Source: Paenibacillus phytohabitans
GTDB taxonomy: Bacteria; Bacillota; Bacilli; Paenibacillales; Paenibacillaceae
NCBI RefSeq assembly: GCF_013141775.1
Contig: NZ_WHOB01000079.1
Span: 1 to 64,000 of the forward strand
Direction of reading: 5' to 3'
DNA: 64,000 nt
Both the position numbers and the translations under genes were made by a program. Every line of letters starts with the position of its first letter. Within the stretch, counting starts at the first letter, position 1. This document shows positions 33,338 to 43,282 of the stretch, piece after piece. Under the pieces are notes generated by a model. That model had not been told where the DNA came from. It saw only the letters and a list, made by a program, of their open reading frames with translations, and did not search any database.

Positions 33338-35731
33338 CTAATGCACACTACTTGGCGCTTCAATACTTATTTCTGTATCCGTATCTGTGTCTCTGCCGCT
33401 GACGGCCTCATGATCCACAAGTGCATGCTTCAGCACCTGATCCATATGGGCTACCGGCACAAACTCCACATCGTTCAGGACACTCTCGGGAATATCCTTA
33501 AGGTCACGCTCGTTGTCCTTAGGGATGAGGATCTTCTTGTAGCCTGCACGATGGGCAGCCAGCGATTTCTCTTTGAGGCCTCCGATCGGCAGCACACGCC
33601 CGCGCAGCGTAATCTCGCCGGTCATCGCTACAGTCTTCGAGACATAACGTTTCGTCAGGGCGGAGATCAGTGCTGTTGCAATTGTAATCCCTGCAGACGG
33701 ACCGTCTTTGGGAATCGCACCTTCGGGAATGTGGATATGAATATCGTTCTTCTCATGGAAATCCGGTGCCAGTCCCAGCTCCTCCGCCTTAGAGCGGGTA
33801 TAGCTGAAGGCGGCCTGCGCCGATTCCTTCATCACATCACCCAGCTGTCCGGTCAGCGTCAGCTTGCCCGTACCCTGTACAACCGTTACTTCGATCAGCA
33901 GCGTGTCGCCGCCAACCTCGGTCCAGGCCAGCCCGGTTACGGTGCCGATCTGATCCTCCAGCTCCGCCATTCCATAGCGGTACTTCGAAGCGCCCAGATA
34001 ATCCTTAATCTCTTCCGGAAGAATGCTTACGCGTTCCTTCTCTTCCGAGACAATCTGCTTGGCGGCTTTGCGGCACAGGGCAGCAATCTGCTGCTCCAAA
34101 TTCCGCACTCCGGATTCCCGTGTGTACTCGCGGACAATCTTCAGCAGTGTATCATCCTCAATGGATAATTGCTCATCTTCCAAGCCATGACTCTTGCGCT
34201 GCTTCGGCAGCAGATAGCGGCTGGCAATCTGCAGCTTCTCCAGCTCCGTATAGCCGGGAATGAACAGCATCTCCATCCGGTCCAGTAACGGGCGCGGAAT
34301 ATTATGCACGGCATTCGCTGTTGTGACGAACATGACATTCGACAGATCGAACGGCAGCTCTACGAAGTGATCGCTGAACGTATTGTTCTGTTCTGGGTCA
34401 AGCACCTCCAGCAGAGCCGCCGACGGATCGCCGCGGAAGTCCGCTGCCATCTTGTCGATCTCATCCAGCAGGAAGACCGGGTTGATACTGCCCGCAGTCT
34501 TCATCCCCTGGATAATACGCCCCGGCATAGCCCCGACATAGGTACGGCGGTGACCACGGATCTCCGCTTCATCCCGCACGCCGCCCAGCGAGATGCGGAC
34601 AAACTTACGGTTCAGCGAACGGGCGATGGACCGGGCGAGCGAGGTTTTGCCGACACCCGGAGGACCTACCAGACACAGAATCGGCCCTTTCAGACTCTTG
34701 ACCAGCTTCTGTACAGCCAGATATTCCAGTACGCGTTCCTTCGGCTTCTCCAGACCGTAGTGGTCTGCATCCAGCACCTGCTCCGCCTTCTTGATATCCA
34801 GATCATCTTCGGTTGCTTCGCTCCACGGCAGACCCAGCAGCCAATCCACATAGTTGCGGATGACGCTGCCTTCGGCCGAGCTTGCCGGCATTTTCTCCAG
34901 ACGGTCGATTTCCTTCTCGATCTTCTCCTGCACACGCTCCGGCAGATTCTTCTCTTCCATCTGGGCGCGCAGCTCATCCGCTTCGCCTGCCCGGCCTTCC
35001 TTCTCGCCAAGCTCCTTCTGGATCGCTTTCATCTGTTCGCGCAGGTAATACTCCTTCTGGGTCTTCTCCATCTGTTTCTTCACGCGCTGGCTGATCTTGC
35101 GTTCCAGCTCCAGCACTTCACGCTCATTATTGAGGATATCGAGCAGCTTCTCCAGACGTTTGCTGACGTCAATGGTCTCCAGAATCTCCTGCTTCTCCTT
35201 AATCTTCAGCGCCAAATGACTGGTGATCACGTCGGCCAGCCGGCCCGGCTCTTCAATATCGGAGACAGCGGCCAGCGTCTCGGGAGTAACCTTCTTCGAC
35301 AAGGTGATGTAGTGTTCGAACTGGCTCAGTACGGTACGCATCAGGGCATCGCTCTCCTGATCGACATCCTCCTGCTCCGGCAGCTCACGCGCCATTACCT
35401 CATAGTACTCCTCGTTATCCGTATAATGAATAATCTCGGCACGCTCTACGCCCTCCACCAGCACTCGGATCGTGCCGTTGGGAAGCTTCAGCATCTGCCG
35501 CACATTCGCAACTGTACCCACCCGGAAAATATCTTCTTGTCCCGGTTCCTCTATATTCACTTCCGACTGGGAGCAGAGGAGAATCAGGTTATCTTCAACC
35601 ATAGCTTTTTCCAGTGCCCGGACTGACTTCTCGCGGCCTACATCTAAATGCAGAACCATGCTGGGATATACAAGAAGACCTCTAAGCGGTAATAAAGGAA
35701 AACGACGACCTTTCGATTTGCTTTGTATCAT
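33338..35731 (-). CDS. lonA: ATP-dependent protease LonA
   Basis: About 797 residues. The N-terminal LON substrate domain (FPLLPLRGLLVYPSMVLHLD) is followed by a coiled coil, then the AAA module with Walker A GPPGVGKTSLARSIARSL and Walker B PVFLLDEIDKM. The peptidase domain has the catalytic Ser in PKDGPSAGITIATAL and the Lys in PIGGLKEKSLAAH. It degrades misfolded and regulatory proteins in the cytoplasm. GGAGGTG lies eight bases before the ATG at 35731; an in-frame ATG six codons upstream overlaps that site. The C-terminus is slightly extended and rich in Asp/Thr. Confidence 0.98.
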   Translation of the reverse strand: MIQSKSKGRRFPLLPLRGLLVYPSMVLHLDVGREKSVRALEKAMVEDNLILLCSQSEVNIEEPGQEDIFRVGTVANVRQMLKLPNGTIRVLVEGVERAEIIHYTDNEEYYEVMARELPEQEDVDQESDALMRTVLSQFEHYITLSKKVTPETLAAVSDIEEPGRLADVITSHLALKIKEKQEILETIDVSKRLEKLLDILNNEREVLELERKISQRVKKQMEKTQKEYYLREQMKAIQKELGEKEGRAGEADELRAQMEEKNLPERVQEKIEKEIDRLEKMPASSAEGSVIRNYVDWLLGLPWSEATEDDLDIKKAEQVLDADHYGLEKPKERVLEYLAVQKLVKSLKGPILCLVGPPGVGKTSLARSIARSLNRKFVRISLGGVRDEAEIRGHRRTYVGAMPGRIIQGMKTAGSINPVFLLDEIDKMAADFRGDPSAALLEVLDPEQNNTFSDHFVELPFDLSNVMFVTTANAVHNIPRPLLDRMEMLFIPGYTELEKLQIASRYLLPKQRKSHGLEDEQLSIEDDTLLKIVREYTRESGVRNLEQQIAALCRKAAKQIVSEEKERVSILPEEIKDYLGASKYRYGMAELEDQIGTVTGLAWTEVGGDTLLIEVTVVQGTGKLTLTGQLGDVMKESAQAAFSYTRSKAEELGLAPDFHEKNDIHIHIPEGAIPKDGPSAGITIATALISALTKRYVSKTVAMTGEITLRGRVLPIGGLKEKSLAAHRAGYKKILIPKDNERDLKDIPESVLNDVEFVPVAHMDQVLKHALVDHEAVSGRDTDTDTEISIEAPSSVH

Positions 35732-35977
35732 CGCTTTCGCACCTCCCATGGTTCATAAGTAGTGTCATATGCATTCATTCTAACAAAAGCGGCATGAAAA
35801 CACCAACAAGCCTTGTGCCGCGGCAAATGCTGTGGCGCAGTCGTCTTTTAGTATTCGCTAAACTTAAGTGTACTATGCCGTTGCCTTTACTTAAAGGGTG
35901 CCTGATCCATTAAAAGAAAAGAACGCCCGGCATGGACGTTCCCCGAATGTATTGTTATTTTGGACGATTAGCCCTGA

Positions 35978-36496
35978 TCACGCATTTACACTTTGTGCCT
36001 TACGGTCCTGTCTTGCATGCAAGCTCTTCATTGCCAATCTTGCGATCGGCTGCGCAACCAGCAGTTCAATCCAGAAGGCTATCCCAAAGTTCCTTGGCCA
36101 GATATGAAGGAAGTTTCTGACGGGCTCCAGACTTACATGTCCCGTTCCAACCCATGTGCCGATAACCGACATTGAAATTGATAATACTGTAACATTCAAA
36201 ATAATATTCAGGAGAACCCTGGCATTAAATCCGTCGGTTTGTCCTGTGAATTTCGGCAGCACTTTACGGACAATAGGCCCGGCCACCAGCCGTACCAGCA
36301 GAACTACGATTACCCACATGAATGGAAGGATCTTCAGTGTATCCAGATATATTTCCTTGCTGAATCCGAGTTCCAAACCTACGATAAGAGGAGCAATGGT
36401 ATTGACTGAAATAATTGAGACAATCAATAAAAATAATAAACCTTCTTTGGTATTTCTGGGCAGTCTTGTTTCTCCGTGCATGTACGTCATCTCCAT
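35978..36496 (-). CDS. Membrane protein of the DUF2798 type
   Basis: 172 residues with four hydrophobic helices arranged as two repeats. In each pair a helix with F-L-IV is followed by a helix ending with VA-PI (LVAGPIVRKVLP and LVAQPIARLAMKS). This repeat pattern is that of DUF2798 proteins, whose function is unknown. The gene lies between lonB and lonA with long spacers on both sides, so it is probably transcribed alone. Confidence 0.75.
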   Translation of the reverse strand: MEMTYMHGETRLPRNTKEGLLFLLIVSIISVNTIAPLIVGLELGFSKEIYLDTLKILPFMWVIVVLLVRLVAGPIVRKVLPKFTGQTDGFNARVLLNIILNVTVLSISMSVIGTWVGTGHVSLEPVRNFLHIWPRNFGIAFWIELLVAQPIARLAMKSLHARQDRKAQSVNA

Positions 36497-37132
36497 AAAA
36501 ATAGTATTTCAGATGGCAGACGTATCCTGAGACATATATTTTTAGTCTATAAAAGACTAATATCTCCACACACTGATCTATTCATTATATCATTTCAGGC
36601 GGAGGAATGTCAGCACTTCTTCTCAAGAAACTTGATCCCTGTACCAGGTGGGAACAAGTGGAAATGGCCGCAAAATCGTGTTTTAGCTTGGACGGTGAAT
36701 CAAGTACTTTACGGGGGGAGGACCCCCATGAGCTACATTCTGCGGACAAAAGGGGAGGATGCCGCGAGGATACGGACTGATGCCACAAGCAAGTGGATAA
36801 AGGTATCTTAATTTGTTGATTTCGGCGGATCGGGAGCAAGCAAGTGGAAAAACTACATTTAATTCGGGTGATTTAGCTAGTTTGAGTGAAAGGCGATAAT
36901 TTAAGTGCTGTTTATCCAACTGCTGTTCTCGCCGGGTTCATTCGTTCCTCAGCAAGTGTAGAAAATCCATCTATTTCCGGTCTAGCTGCATCCGATCCGT
37001 TAGCCCCGTGCCAAGTCCCCCTTTCGCTAAAATAGCGTCCTTACTGCCCGTAAGGCTCAGGAATCAATACATAACGAACAAGTGGAAACAGCTCTTCCAT
37101 TCTCCAAAGGATGGTACCGTTCCAGCAAATTT
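36497..37132. other. Long intergenic region upstream of DUF2798 gene
   Basis: About 640 bases without a convincing gene. The phrase CAAGTGGAAA or a close relative (AAGTGGA plus A/T) occurs four times (near 36654, 36790, 36842 and 37079), and a small hairpin CCTTAC/GTAAGG is near 37040. The phrase AAGTGGAAA also occurs near 63375. It looks like degenerate interspersed repeat material. Confidence 0.4.
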
Positions 37133-37171
37133 CGCAAAAAAAGGTCCCCCAGTATATGATCTGAGGGACCT
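37133..37171 (-). terminator. Terminator of lonB
   Basis: Stem AGGTCCCTCAG/CTGGGGGACCT with one mismatch, followed on the minus strand by seven T. Confidence 0.85.
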
Positions 37172-37188
37172 CTTCATATAGACTGCTG

Positions 37189-38898
37189 CTATCCCGGCAA
37201 GCTCTCCCCCGAAGCATCCGCCTTCAGCAGGGAAGACGCCGAAGAGAAGGTCTCGCCCGACACGGCAGGCATTCTCACGTCCGCTGTATCCGCACCGAAC
37301 AGGTGGCGGAAGACTTCTTCGACGGTGTCCATCGGGATGACCCGCAGGGGACCGAGGTCGGCGAACAGCGACTGCCAGTTCTCCTTAGGGATCAGCACGG
37401 TGGTTGCACCGGCCTGGAATGCGGCCTCGACCTTGGCGACCACGCCGCCGACCGGCTTCACACGGCCGTGGATGCCGATCTCCCCGGTAATCGCTACCGT
37501 GTTATCCACCGGCAGCTGCCGGATGGCGGAGACGATAGCGACCGCCATGGCTACTCCGGCGGACGGGCCGTCAATCGGCGTACCGCCAGGGAAGTTAATG
37601 TGCAGGTCGTAGTGGTCCGGGTCCAGCTTCATCGTACGCAGTACGGTCAGCACATTCTCGATGGAGCCTCTGGCCATACTCTTGCGCCGGGTCGTCCGTG
37701 AGCCGCCGCGCAGCTCTTCTTCATCAACTACACCGGTTATATTCAGTCTGCCTTGTCCATTAGTAGCAGGTGCGGCGGAGACTTCAATCTCCAGCAGCGT
37801 GCCCATGCCCGGCCCGTAGACGGCAAGGCCGTTAACCAGCCCGATCTGCGGAGACGTTGGAATCTTGCGCTCCGTCCGCAGCGGCAGCTGACTGCTGCCT
37901 GCGACCCATTCCACTTCGGCAGCACTCAGGGTATCCCGGCCTTCGGTCAGGGCCAATCCGGCGGCCAGCTGGATCATATTCACGGCCTCGCGGCCGTTCG
38001 TGGCATATTGCTGCACCACTTCCACCGCTTCGGGGCTTGGCTTCAGCCCGACCTTCTGGACGGCATCCCGTCCGATCACCGCAATCTCCTCCGGCAGCAG
38101 CGGCCGGAAATAGATCTCCATGCAGCGCGAACGGAGCGCAGGCGAGATTTCATCCGGCGAACGTGTCGTTGCACCAACCAGCCGGAAATCGGCGGGCAGG
38201 CCGTTCTGGAAGATATCATGGATATACGCCGGCGTGTTGCTGTCTTCTGAATTATAGTACGCACTCTCCAGCAGCACCTTGCGGTCCTCCAGCACCTTCA
38301 GCAGCTTGTTCATCTGAATCGGATGCAGCTCCCCGATCTCATCCAGGAACAGAATCCCGCCATGCGCCTTGGTTACCGCTCCCGGCTTCGGCTGCGGAAC
38401 TCCGGCCACCCCCATGGCCCCCGCACCCTGATAGATTGGATCATGCACCGAGCCGATGAGCGGATCGGCAATCCCGCGCTCATCGAAGCGGGCGGTAGTG
38501 GCATCGATCTCCGTGAATTTGGCATCGCGCTTGAACGGGGACAGCGCGTTCTTCTTCGCTTCCTCCATGACCACACGCGCAGCGGCTGTCTTGCCTACAC
38601 CAGGCGGTCCGTAGATAATAACATGCTGCGGATTGGCACTGCAGAGCGCGGCCTTAAGTGCGCGCAGCCCGTCCTTCTGTCCGACGATATCATCGATGGA
38701 GGCCGGACGTGTCTTTTCTGAGAGCGGCTTGGTCAGAGAGATCATCCGCATCTTGCGCAGCTTATCCAGCTCCTTGCGCGATTCCCGGTCCACCGCCGTC
38801 TTGTTGGTCTTCTGTCCACGCAGCAGATTCCAAAAATAAACGCCGATGACCAGCGCGAAAAAGAGCTGCACGATCATCAGCAATATACTTAGTTGCAT
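37189..38898 (-). CDS. lonB: ATP-dependent protease LonB
   Basis: 569 residues. An N-terminal membrane helix (QLSILLMIVQLFFALVIGVY) distinguishes it from LonA. Next come Walker A GPPGVGKTAAARVVMEEA, Walker B GGILFLDEIGEL, and a peptidase domain with the Ser in IDGPSAGVAMAVAI and the Lys in KPVGGVVAKVEAA. In Bacillus LonB is made in the forespore under sigma-F. The ATG at 38898 has AGGAGGG directly upstream; an open stretch of 24 codons further up is not needed. It faces away from the ger operon, whose start is about 190 bases away. Confidence 0.96.
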   Translation of the reverse strand: MQLSILLMIVQLFFALVIGVYFWNLLRGQKTNKTAVDRESRKELDKLRKMRMISLTKPLSEKTRPASIDDIVGQKDGLRALKAALCSANPQHVIIYGPPGVGKTAAARVVMEEAKKNALSPFKRDAKFTEIDATTARFDERGIADPLIGSVHDPIYQGAGAMGVAGVPQPKPGAVTKAHGGILFLDEIGELHPIQMNKLLKVLEDRKVLLESAYYNSEDSNTPAYIHDIFQNGLPADFRLVGATTRSPDEISPALRSRCMEIYFRPLLPEEIAVIGRDAVQKVGLKPSPEAVEVVQQYATNGREAVNMIQLAAGLALTEGRDTLSAAEVEWVAGSSQLPLRTERKIPTSPQIGLVNGLAVYGPGMGTLLEIEVSAAPATNGQGRLNITGVVDEEELRGGSRTTRRKSMARGSIENVLTVLRTMKLDPDHYDLHINFPGGTPIDGPSAGVAMAVAIVSAIRQLPVDNTVAITGEIGIHGRVKPVGGVVAKVEAAFQAGATTVLIPKENWQSLFADLGPLRVIPMDTVEEVFRHLFGADTADVRMPAVSGETFSSASSLLKADASGESLPG

Positions 38899-39088
38899 AG
38901 CACACCCTCCTGTTTCCTTCCGTCTGCCTGTCCAGTATTTAACTACTACTAGGTAGTATAGCCGTTTCAATCATTCGTAAACGCCTGTGCCAAAAAAACA
39001 GAAGCCGCCCGCACCCTTCCCGTCCCGCAGATTGCATACGATTCCCATAAACGGAAAGACTATACCGGATAACAGGAGGCGAATGCAC

Positions 39089-40552
39089 ATGACGCAGCTG
39101 GAAAATGCAGGATCGCCGCAGGAGAAGCTGCCGGAATCTCTGTCTGTTTTTATAGAGGGAATGCAAGTCCGCCTGGGCAAAAGTACAGATATCATCTACC
39201 GGTTCATCACACTGGGCCCTTTGTCCGCTGTGCTTGTCTTTATTGAAGGCCTGTCTGATCCGCAGTCACTCATTCAAGCGGTTCATGAGGATGCCGGCCT
39301 GTTCCATGAGCTGGACGATTTCACGCCGGTAACCTGCCTCAAGCTGCTGCAGGAACGGACGCTTACCCTGGGCAAGGTTGGAGAGATCAGCAACTATACA
39401 GAGGCTGAAACGGAAATCCTGGCCGGTAACACGATTCTCTTCATTGAAGGCAGCGTTACGGCGCTGTCTGCCGGCACGGAGGCGCTTAAGCAGCGCGCGG
39501 TAGAAGATGCCAGCTCCCAGTCGGTGGTACGGGGCCCGCGCGAGGGCTTCACTGAATCCCTGCGGGAGAATACCGCTCTGGTCCGCAGGCGTATCCAGAA
39601 CCCGAAGCTGCGGATCGAGTCACGCAAGCTGGGAGAGCAGACCCAGACGGATGTCGCGGTGATGTACATTGAAGGCAATGCCGATCCCGTCGTGCTGGAG
39701 GAGCTGCGCAGACGGCTGGATGACGCCAGGCTGGATAGCGTACTGGAGAGCAATTATATCGAGGAGATGATTCAGGATAAGCGCTACAGCCCTTTCCCGA
39801 CCGTCTATAATACTGAGCGTCCGGATGTCACAGCCTCGGCACTGCTGGAAGGCCGCATCGCTATTCTGGTGGAAGGCACTCCGTTCGTACTCGTGGTTCC
39901 CGCTCTGCTGGTACAATTCTTTCAATCCAGTGAGGACTATTACCAGCGGAGCGATTTTGCCAGTCTGGTGCGGCTGCTGCGGTTCTTTTGTTTCGCCGTT
40001 GCGCTGCTGACTCCTTCCTTCTATATCGCCATTACGACGTTCCATCAGGAGATGATCCCAACCACTCTGCTGATCAGTCTGATCGGCCAGCGTGAGGGCA
40101 TACCTTTTCCGGCATTCCTGGAAGCGTTCATCATGGAGATTACCTTCGAGATCCTCCGTGAGGCCGGTATCCGGCTACCCAAATCCATCGGCCAGTCCGT
40201 GTCCATCGTCGGAACGCTGGTTATCGGTCAGGCCGCGGTTGATGCGGGGCTGGTCTCAGCAGCCATGGTCATCGTGGTGTCCATCACAGCGATCGCCAAT
40301 TTCGCATTGCCGGCCTTCAATGTCGGCATTTCTGTGCGGATGCTGCGTTTTGTACTGATGGCGATTGCCGCCTCCTTCGGCCTGTACGGGATGATTATCG
40401 CGATGATCATTCTGGGTCTGCATCTGTGCAGCCTGGAATCAGTGGGCATTCCTTACATGACCTCCTTCGCACCTATGCGCTGGCAGAGCCAGCGGGATAC
40501 CTTCATCCGCGTCTCGCGGCGCAGCATGAAGAAGTTTTTTGGACGTAACTAG
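39089..40552 (+). CDS. Spore germinant receptor subunit A
   Basis: 487 residues of the GerA family: a hydrophilic N-terminal half with the paired domains VFIEG-MQVRL and LFIEGSVTALSAG, then four or five membrane helices beginning at VEGTPFVLVVPALLVQFFQS. The block PFPTVYNTERPDVTASALLE is highly conserved in GerAA/GerKA. It forms the core of a germinant receptor in the spore inner membrane. The ATG at 39089 lies nine bases after AGGAGG; an ATG at 39083 is too close. Receptor operons are made in the forespore under sigma-G. TGCATA at 39033 could be part of such a promoter, but I see no clear -10. Confidence 0.95.
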   Translation: MTQLENAGSPQEKLPESLSVFIEGMQVRLGKSTDIIYRFITLGPLSAVLVFIEGLSDPQSLIQAVHEDAGLFHELDDFTPVTCLKLLQERTLTLGKVGEISNYTEAETEILAGNTILFIEGSVTALSAGTEALKQRAVEDASSQSVVRGPREGFTESLRENTALVRRRIQNPKLRIESRKLGEQTQTDVAVMYIEGNADPVVLEELRRRLDDARLDSVLESNYIEEMIQDKRYSPFPTVYNTERPDVTASALLEGRIAILVEGTPFVLVVPALLVQFFQSSEDYYQRSDFASLVRLLRFFCFAVALLTPSFYIAITTFHQEMIPTTLLISLIGQREGIPFPAFLEAFIMEITFEILREAGIRLPKSIGQSVSIVGTLVIGQAAVDAGLVSAAMVIVVSITAIANFALPAFNVGISVRMLRFVLMAIAASFGLYGMIIAMIILGLHLCSLESVGIPYMTSFAPMRWQSQRDTFIRVSRRSMKKFFGRN

Positions 40553-40595
40553 AGGTTGCCTGCCTGTGAATCTATAACGAAAGGAACGCTGCCTG

Positions 40596-41804
40596 ATGCG
40601 GGGAAGACGCGCCCTTACGATCCTCCTGATTCTAAGTCTCCTGTCCCTTACCGGATGCTGGAGCCGCAAAGAACTGAATGATCTCGCTCTGGTCATGGCG
40701 CTCGGCATTGATCTGGTTCCGGAGGGGTATGCGGTCACCGCCCAGGTTATGAATCCCAGCGAGGCCGGTAACCAGAAGGGGGCCTCCTCCGGAAGCCTGC
40801 CTGTCGTAACCTACAAATCCGTAGGCCGTACCGTCCCCGATGCGCTGCAGCGGATGCTGAGTATGACACCCCGCATGCTGTATCTGTCCCATATCCGTGT
40901 GCTTGTGTTCGGGGAAGCGCTGGCCCGGAGCGGGGTCAGTGATGCACTGGACTTCATCTCACGCAACCATCAGCTTCGTACAGATTTCTTCCTGCTGGTA
41001 GCCAAGAATTCGAAGGCTTCGAATATTCTGGAGATTATCACTCCCTTCGAGCATATCCCGGCGAATTCCCTGTACTCTTCGATTCTCGTCTCCCATAAGA
41101 AATGGGCAGCGACCGGGAAAGTAACCCTGCAGCAATTCATCACCGAGCTGGAGCGCGGCGGCTCTAATCCGATCATGTCGGGGGTACAGTTAAAAGGAGA
41201 TGTTGAGGAAGGGGAGTCGGCCAAAAACGTGCAGGGCATCAGCCCGAAGACCCTGATCCAGCATGCCGGCATCGCCGTGTTCAAAAAAGACAAGCTGGTC
41301 GGCTGGCTGGGCGAACCGCTCAGCAAGAGTGTTAATTATACGCTGAACGATGTAGACTCAACGGTTGGAAATGTCCCAAGCCCGGATGGCGGAACCGTAG
41401 GCTTCATTGTTTACCGGGCAGACACTTCGATGGATATCAAGCTGAATGACCAGGGCAAGCCCGAATTCACGGTGCAGCTGAATATAGAAGCCAATCTCAC
41501 GACAGTGGAAGGAACCCTCGATCTGAACAAGCCGTCCAGCATTGAGGGCATTGAGAAGAATCTGGAGAAACGCTTCGACGACAGAATGGCCAGTGATATC
41601 CGGGAGGTCCAGCAGAAATATAACTCGGATATCTTCGGCTTCGGAGAAGCGCTGCACCGCAAATATCCGAAGCTGTGGAAGGATTACCGCGACCATTGGG
41701 AGGATAGCTTCAAGACCGTTAAGATTGATGTTCATTCCAAGGTGGCGGTCCGGCGCATCGGCTCGGTCATCCAGCCGCTCAAAAGGGAGCTCGAGGAGAA
41801 ATGA
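40596..41804 (+). CDS. Spore germinant receptor lipoprotein, Ger(x)C family
   Basis: 402 residues with a signal peptide and lipobox LTGC near residue 20, followed by WSRKELNDLALVMALGIDL, the family hallmark. Other blocks are HIRVLVFGEALARSGV, FLLVAKNSKASNILEI and, at the C-terminus, IFGFGEALHRKYPKLWKDY. It is the lipid-anchored C subunit of the receptor. It follows subunit A by 43 bases, and its stop overlaps the next start (ATGA). Confidence 0.95.
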   Translation: MRGRRALTILLILSLLSLTGCWSRKELNDLALVMALGIDLVPEGYAVTAQVMNPSEAGNQKGASSGSLPVVTYKSVGRTVPDALQRMLSMTPRMLYLSHIRVLVFGEALARSGVSDALDFISRNHQLRTDFFLLVAKNSKASNILEIITPFEHIPANSLYSSILVSHKKWAATGKVTLQQFITELERGGSNPIMSGVQLKGDVEEGESAKNVQGISPKTLIQHAGIAVFKKDKLVGWLGEPLSKSVNYTLNDVDSTVGNVPSPDGGTVGFIVYRADTSMDIKLNDQGKPEFTVQLNIEANLTTVEGTLDLNKPSSIEGIEKNLEKRFDDRMASDIREVQQKYNSDIFGFGEALHRKYPKLWKDYRDHWEDSFKTVKIDVHSKVAVRRIGSVIQPLKRELEEK

Positions 41805-42010
41805 ACTGGAGTCTGCTGCTACTGTTCTTCCTGTTGTTTGTACTCTTCCTGAAGACACCCGGCATTCTTAGGCTCCGTTCCGCCCGGGATACGGCCGCTT
41901 TCTATGGAATCTGGGCTCTGACTGTCATAGTTACTCTCGCAGATAAGGCGGATCTGTCCCAGCTAAGGCCGCTTGACTGGGTTCGCAGCATCATGGAGCT
42001 GCTGTCCTGA
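41801..42010 (+). CDS. Small two-helix membrane protein in the ger operon (D-subunit-like)
   Basis: 69 residues with an N-terminal hydrophobic helix (WSLLLLFFLLFVLFLKTPGI) and a second helix (AAFYGIWALTVIVTLADK), then a short amphipathic end. Its start overlaps the stop of the C subunit and it lies directly before the B subunit. Some ger operons carry such a small two-helix D subunit that tunes the receptor; this is a good candidate. Confidence 0.75.
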   Translation: MNWSLLLLFFLLFVLFLKTPGILRLRSARDTAAFYGIWALTVIVTLADKADLSQLRPLDWVRSIMELLS

Positions 42011-42041
42011 ATACTTTTTGCGGAAAGGATGTGAGATAGAG

Positions 42042-43139
42042 GTGAAAAGCCGTACCGGTATTGCCGCGAGGCAGTTCTACATTATGACATTCGGTTTAAC
42101 CATCGGTACCTCTATTCTGGTCATCCCGAGCGGACTTGCCCATACCGCAAGAGAAGATGCCTGGATCGCCTCGCTCTGCAGCCTTATGATTAACCTGGTC
42201 ATGGTGGTGTTATATCTGTTCATTGCACGGCTTCATCCCGGCAGACATCTCTTTGAAATTCACGAAGCTGCCTTCGGTAAATGGCCCGGTAAAATAATCT
42301 CACTGCTGTATCTGTTCTATTTCCTCATCCTCACCGGCACTCTGCTGGGTGACCTTGGATTCTTCATGTCGAGTGAGATTATGCCGGAAACGCCGATTGA
42401 GGCGATCCAGATTGTGTTCCTGGTTGCTGCGGTTATAAGTGCCGGCATGGGCGTTGTCGTACTCGCCAGATTGGGGGAGCTGCTGTTCCCCTGGGTATTA
42501 TTTCTGTTCCTGATCCTTGTCCTCACGCTGATCCCCCAGATCGAATGGAATCATATCAAGCCTGTGTTGGAGGGGGGCACAGGTCCCGTTTTCCAGGCCG
42601 GTTTTCAGTCCGCCATGTTTCAGGAACTGATTGTGATGATGACATTCCTGCCTCTGGTCCAAAAGCGTAAAAGCGGGGAGAAGGCCTTCCTGTGGGGCAC
42701 TCTGACCGGCGGTATCGTGCTGCTCCTTATTGTACTGCTCAGCATTCTGGTGCTTGGCATTGAGCAGACGGAGAACAGCACTTTTCCTGCTTACGCACTG
42801 GCCAAAACGATCAATATCGGGAATATTCTGCAGCGCGTCGAGGGGATCCTGATCACCATCTGGATATTAACCTTTTTCATCAAAATTTCGCTACTCTACC
42901 TCTCCATCCTGAAAGGTATCCAAACGGTCTTCGGGCTCAAAGCTCCACAGCATCTGATCTACCCGCTGGCCGTATTGTTCCTCATCATCGCCTGGAATAC
43001 ATATATCAACACCGTCTACGTCAATGACATTATCGGAACGGTATGGGGGAAGTTCTCGTTCATTTTCCTCCTGCTGATCCCTATTATGATCTATGTAATC
43101 ACACTGCTGAAGAAGATGATATTCCGGAAAAACACGTAA
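42042..43139 (+). CDS. Spore germinant receptor subunit B (endospore permease)
   Basis: 365 residues from a GTG start, with ten membrane helices of the APC-like GerAB/GerKB fold. Seen are QFYIMTFGLTIGTSILVIPS (helix 1) and ARLHPGRHLFEIHEAAFGKW. It is thought to bind the germinant. The ribosome site AAAGGA is about 12 bases before the GTG at 42042. The frame is open further upstream to 41973 in another reading of the D-subunit gene, but that extension is Cys/Trp-rich and not family-like. The order A-C-D-B ends in a strong terminator. Confidence 0.93.
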   Translation: MKSRTGIAARQFYIMTFGLTIGTSILVIPSGLAHTAREDAWIASLCSLMINLVMVVLYLFIARLHPGRHLFEIHEAAFGKWPGKIISLLYLFYFLILTGTLLGDLGFFMSSEIMPETPIEAIQIVFLVAAVISAGMGVVVLARLGELLFPWVLFLFLILVLTLIPQIEWNHIKPVLEGGTGPVFQAGFQSAMFQELIVMMTFLPLVQKRKSGEKAFLWGTLTGGIVLLLIVLLSILVLGIEQTENSTFPAYALAKTINIGNILQRVEGILITIWILTFFIKISLLYLSILKGIQTVFGLKAPQHLIYPLAVLFLIIAWNTYINTVYVNDIIGTVWGKFSFIFLLLIPIMIYVITLLKKMIFRKNT

Positions 43140-43176
43140 AATAACCTCCAAAACATATCAATTCTTATCTATTAAA

Positions 43177-43229
43177 AAGCGCCCCGCCGCAGTCGGTCTG
43201 AACGAACAGACCTCTGCAGCGGGGCGCTT
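43177..43229. terminator. Bidirectional terminator between ger operon and ispG
   Basis: Outer stem AAGCGCCCCGC/GCGGGGCGCTT and inner stem GGTCTG/CAGACC with an AACGAA loop. It lies between convergent genes and would serve both. Confidence 0.9.
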
Positions 43230-43282
43230 CATGTATATAAACATAGTTGCTATTAGGATAGGATGCGATAGAATCAGTTCAG

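Noticed and set aside
34304..35626. 440-codon open frame opposite lonA
   Set aside because: Antisense shadow of a strongly coding, high-G+C-wobble gene. Residue composition (Gln/Leu/His/Arg) is typical of such shadows and there is no ribosome site. The same applies to 33275-34168.
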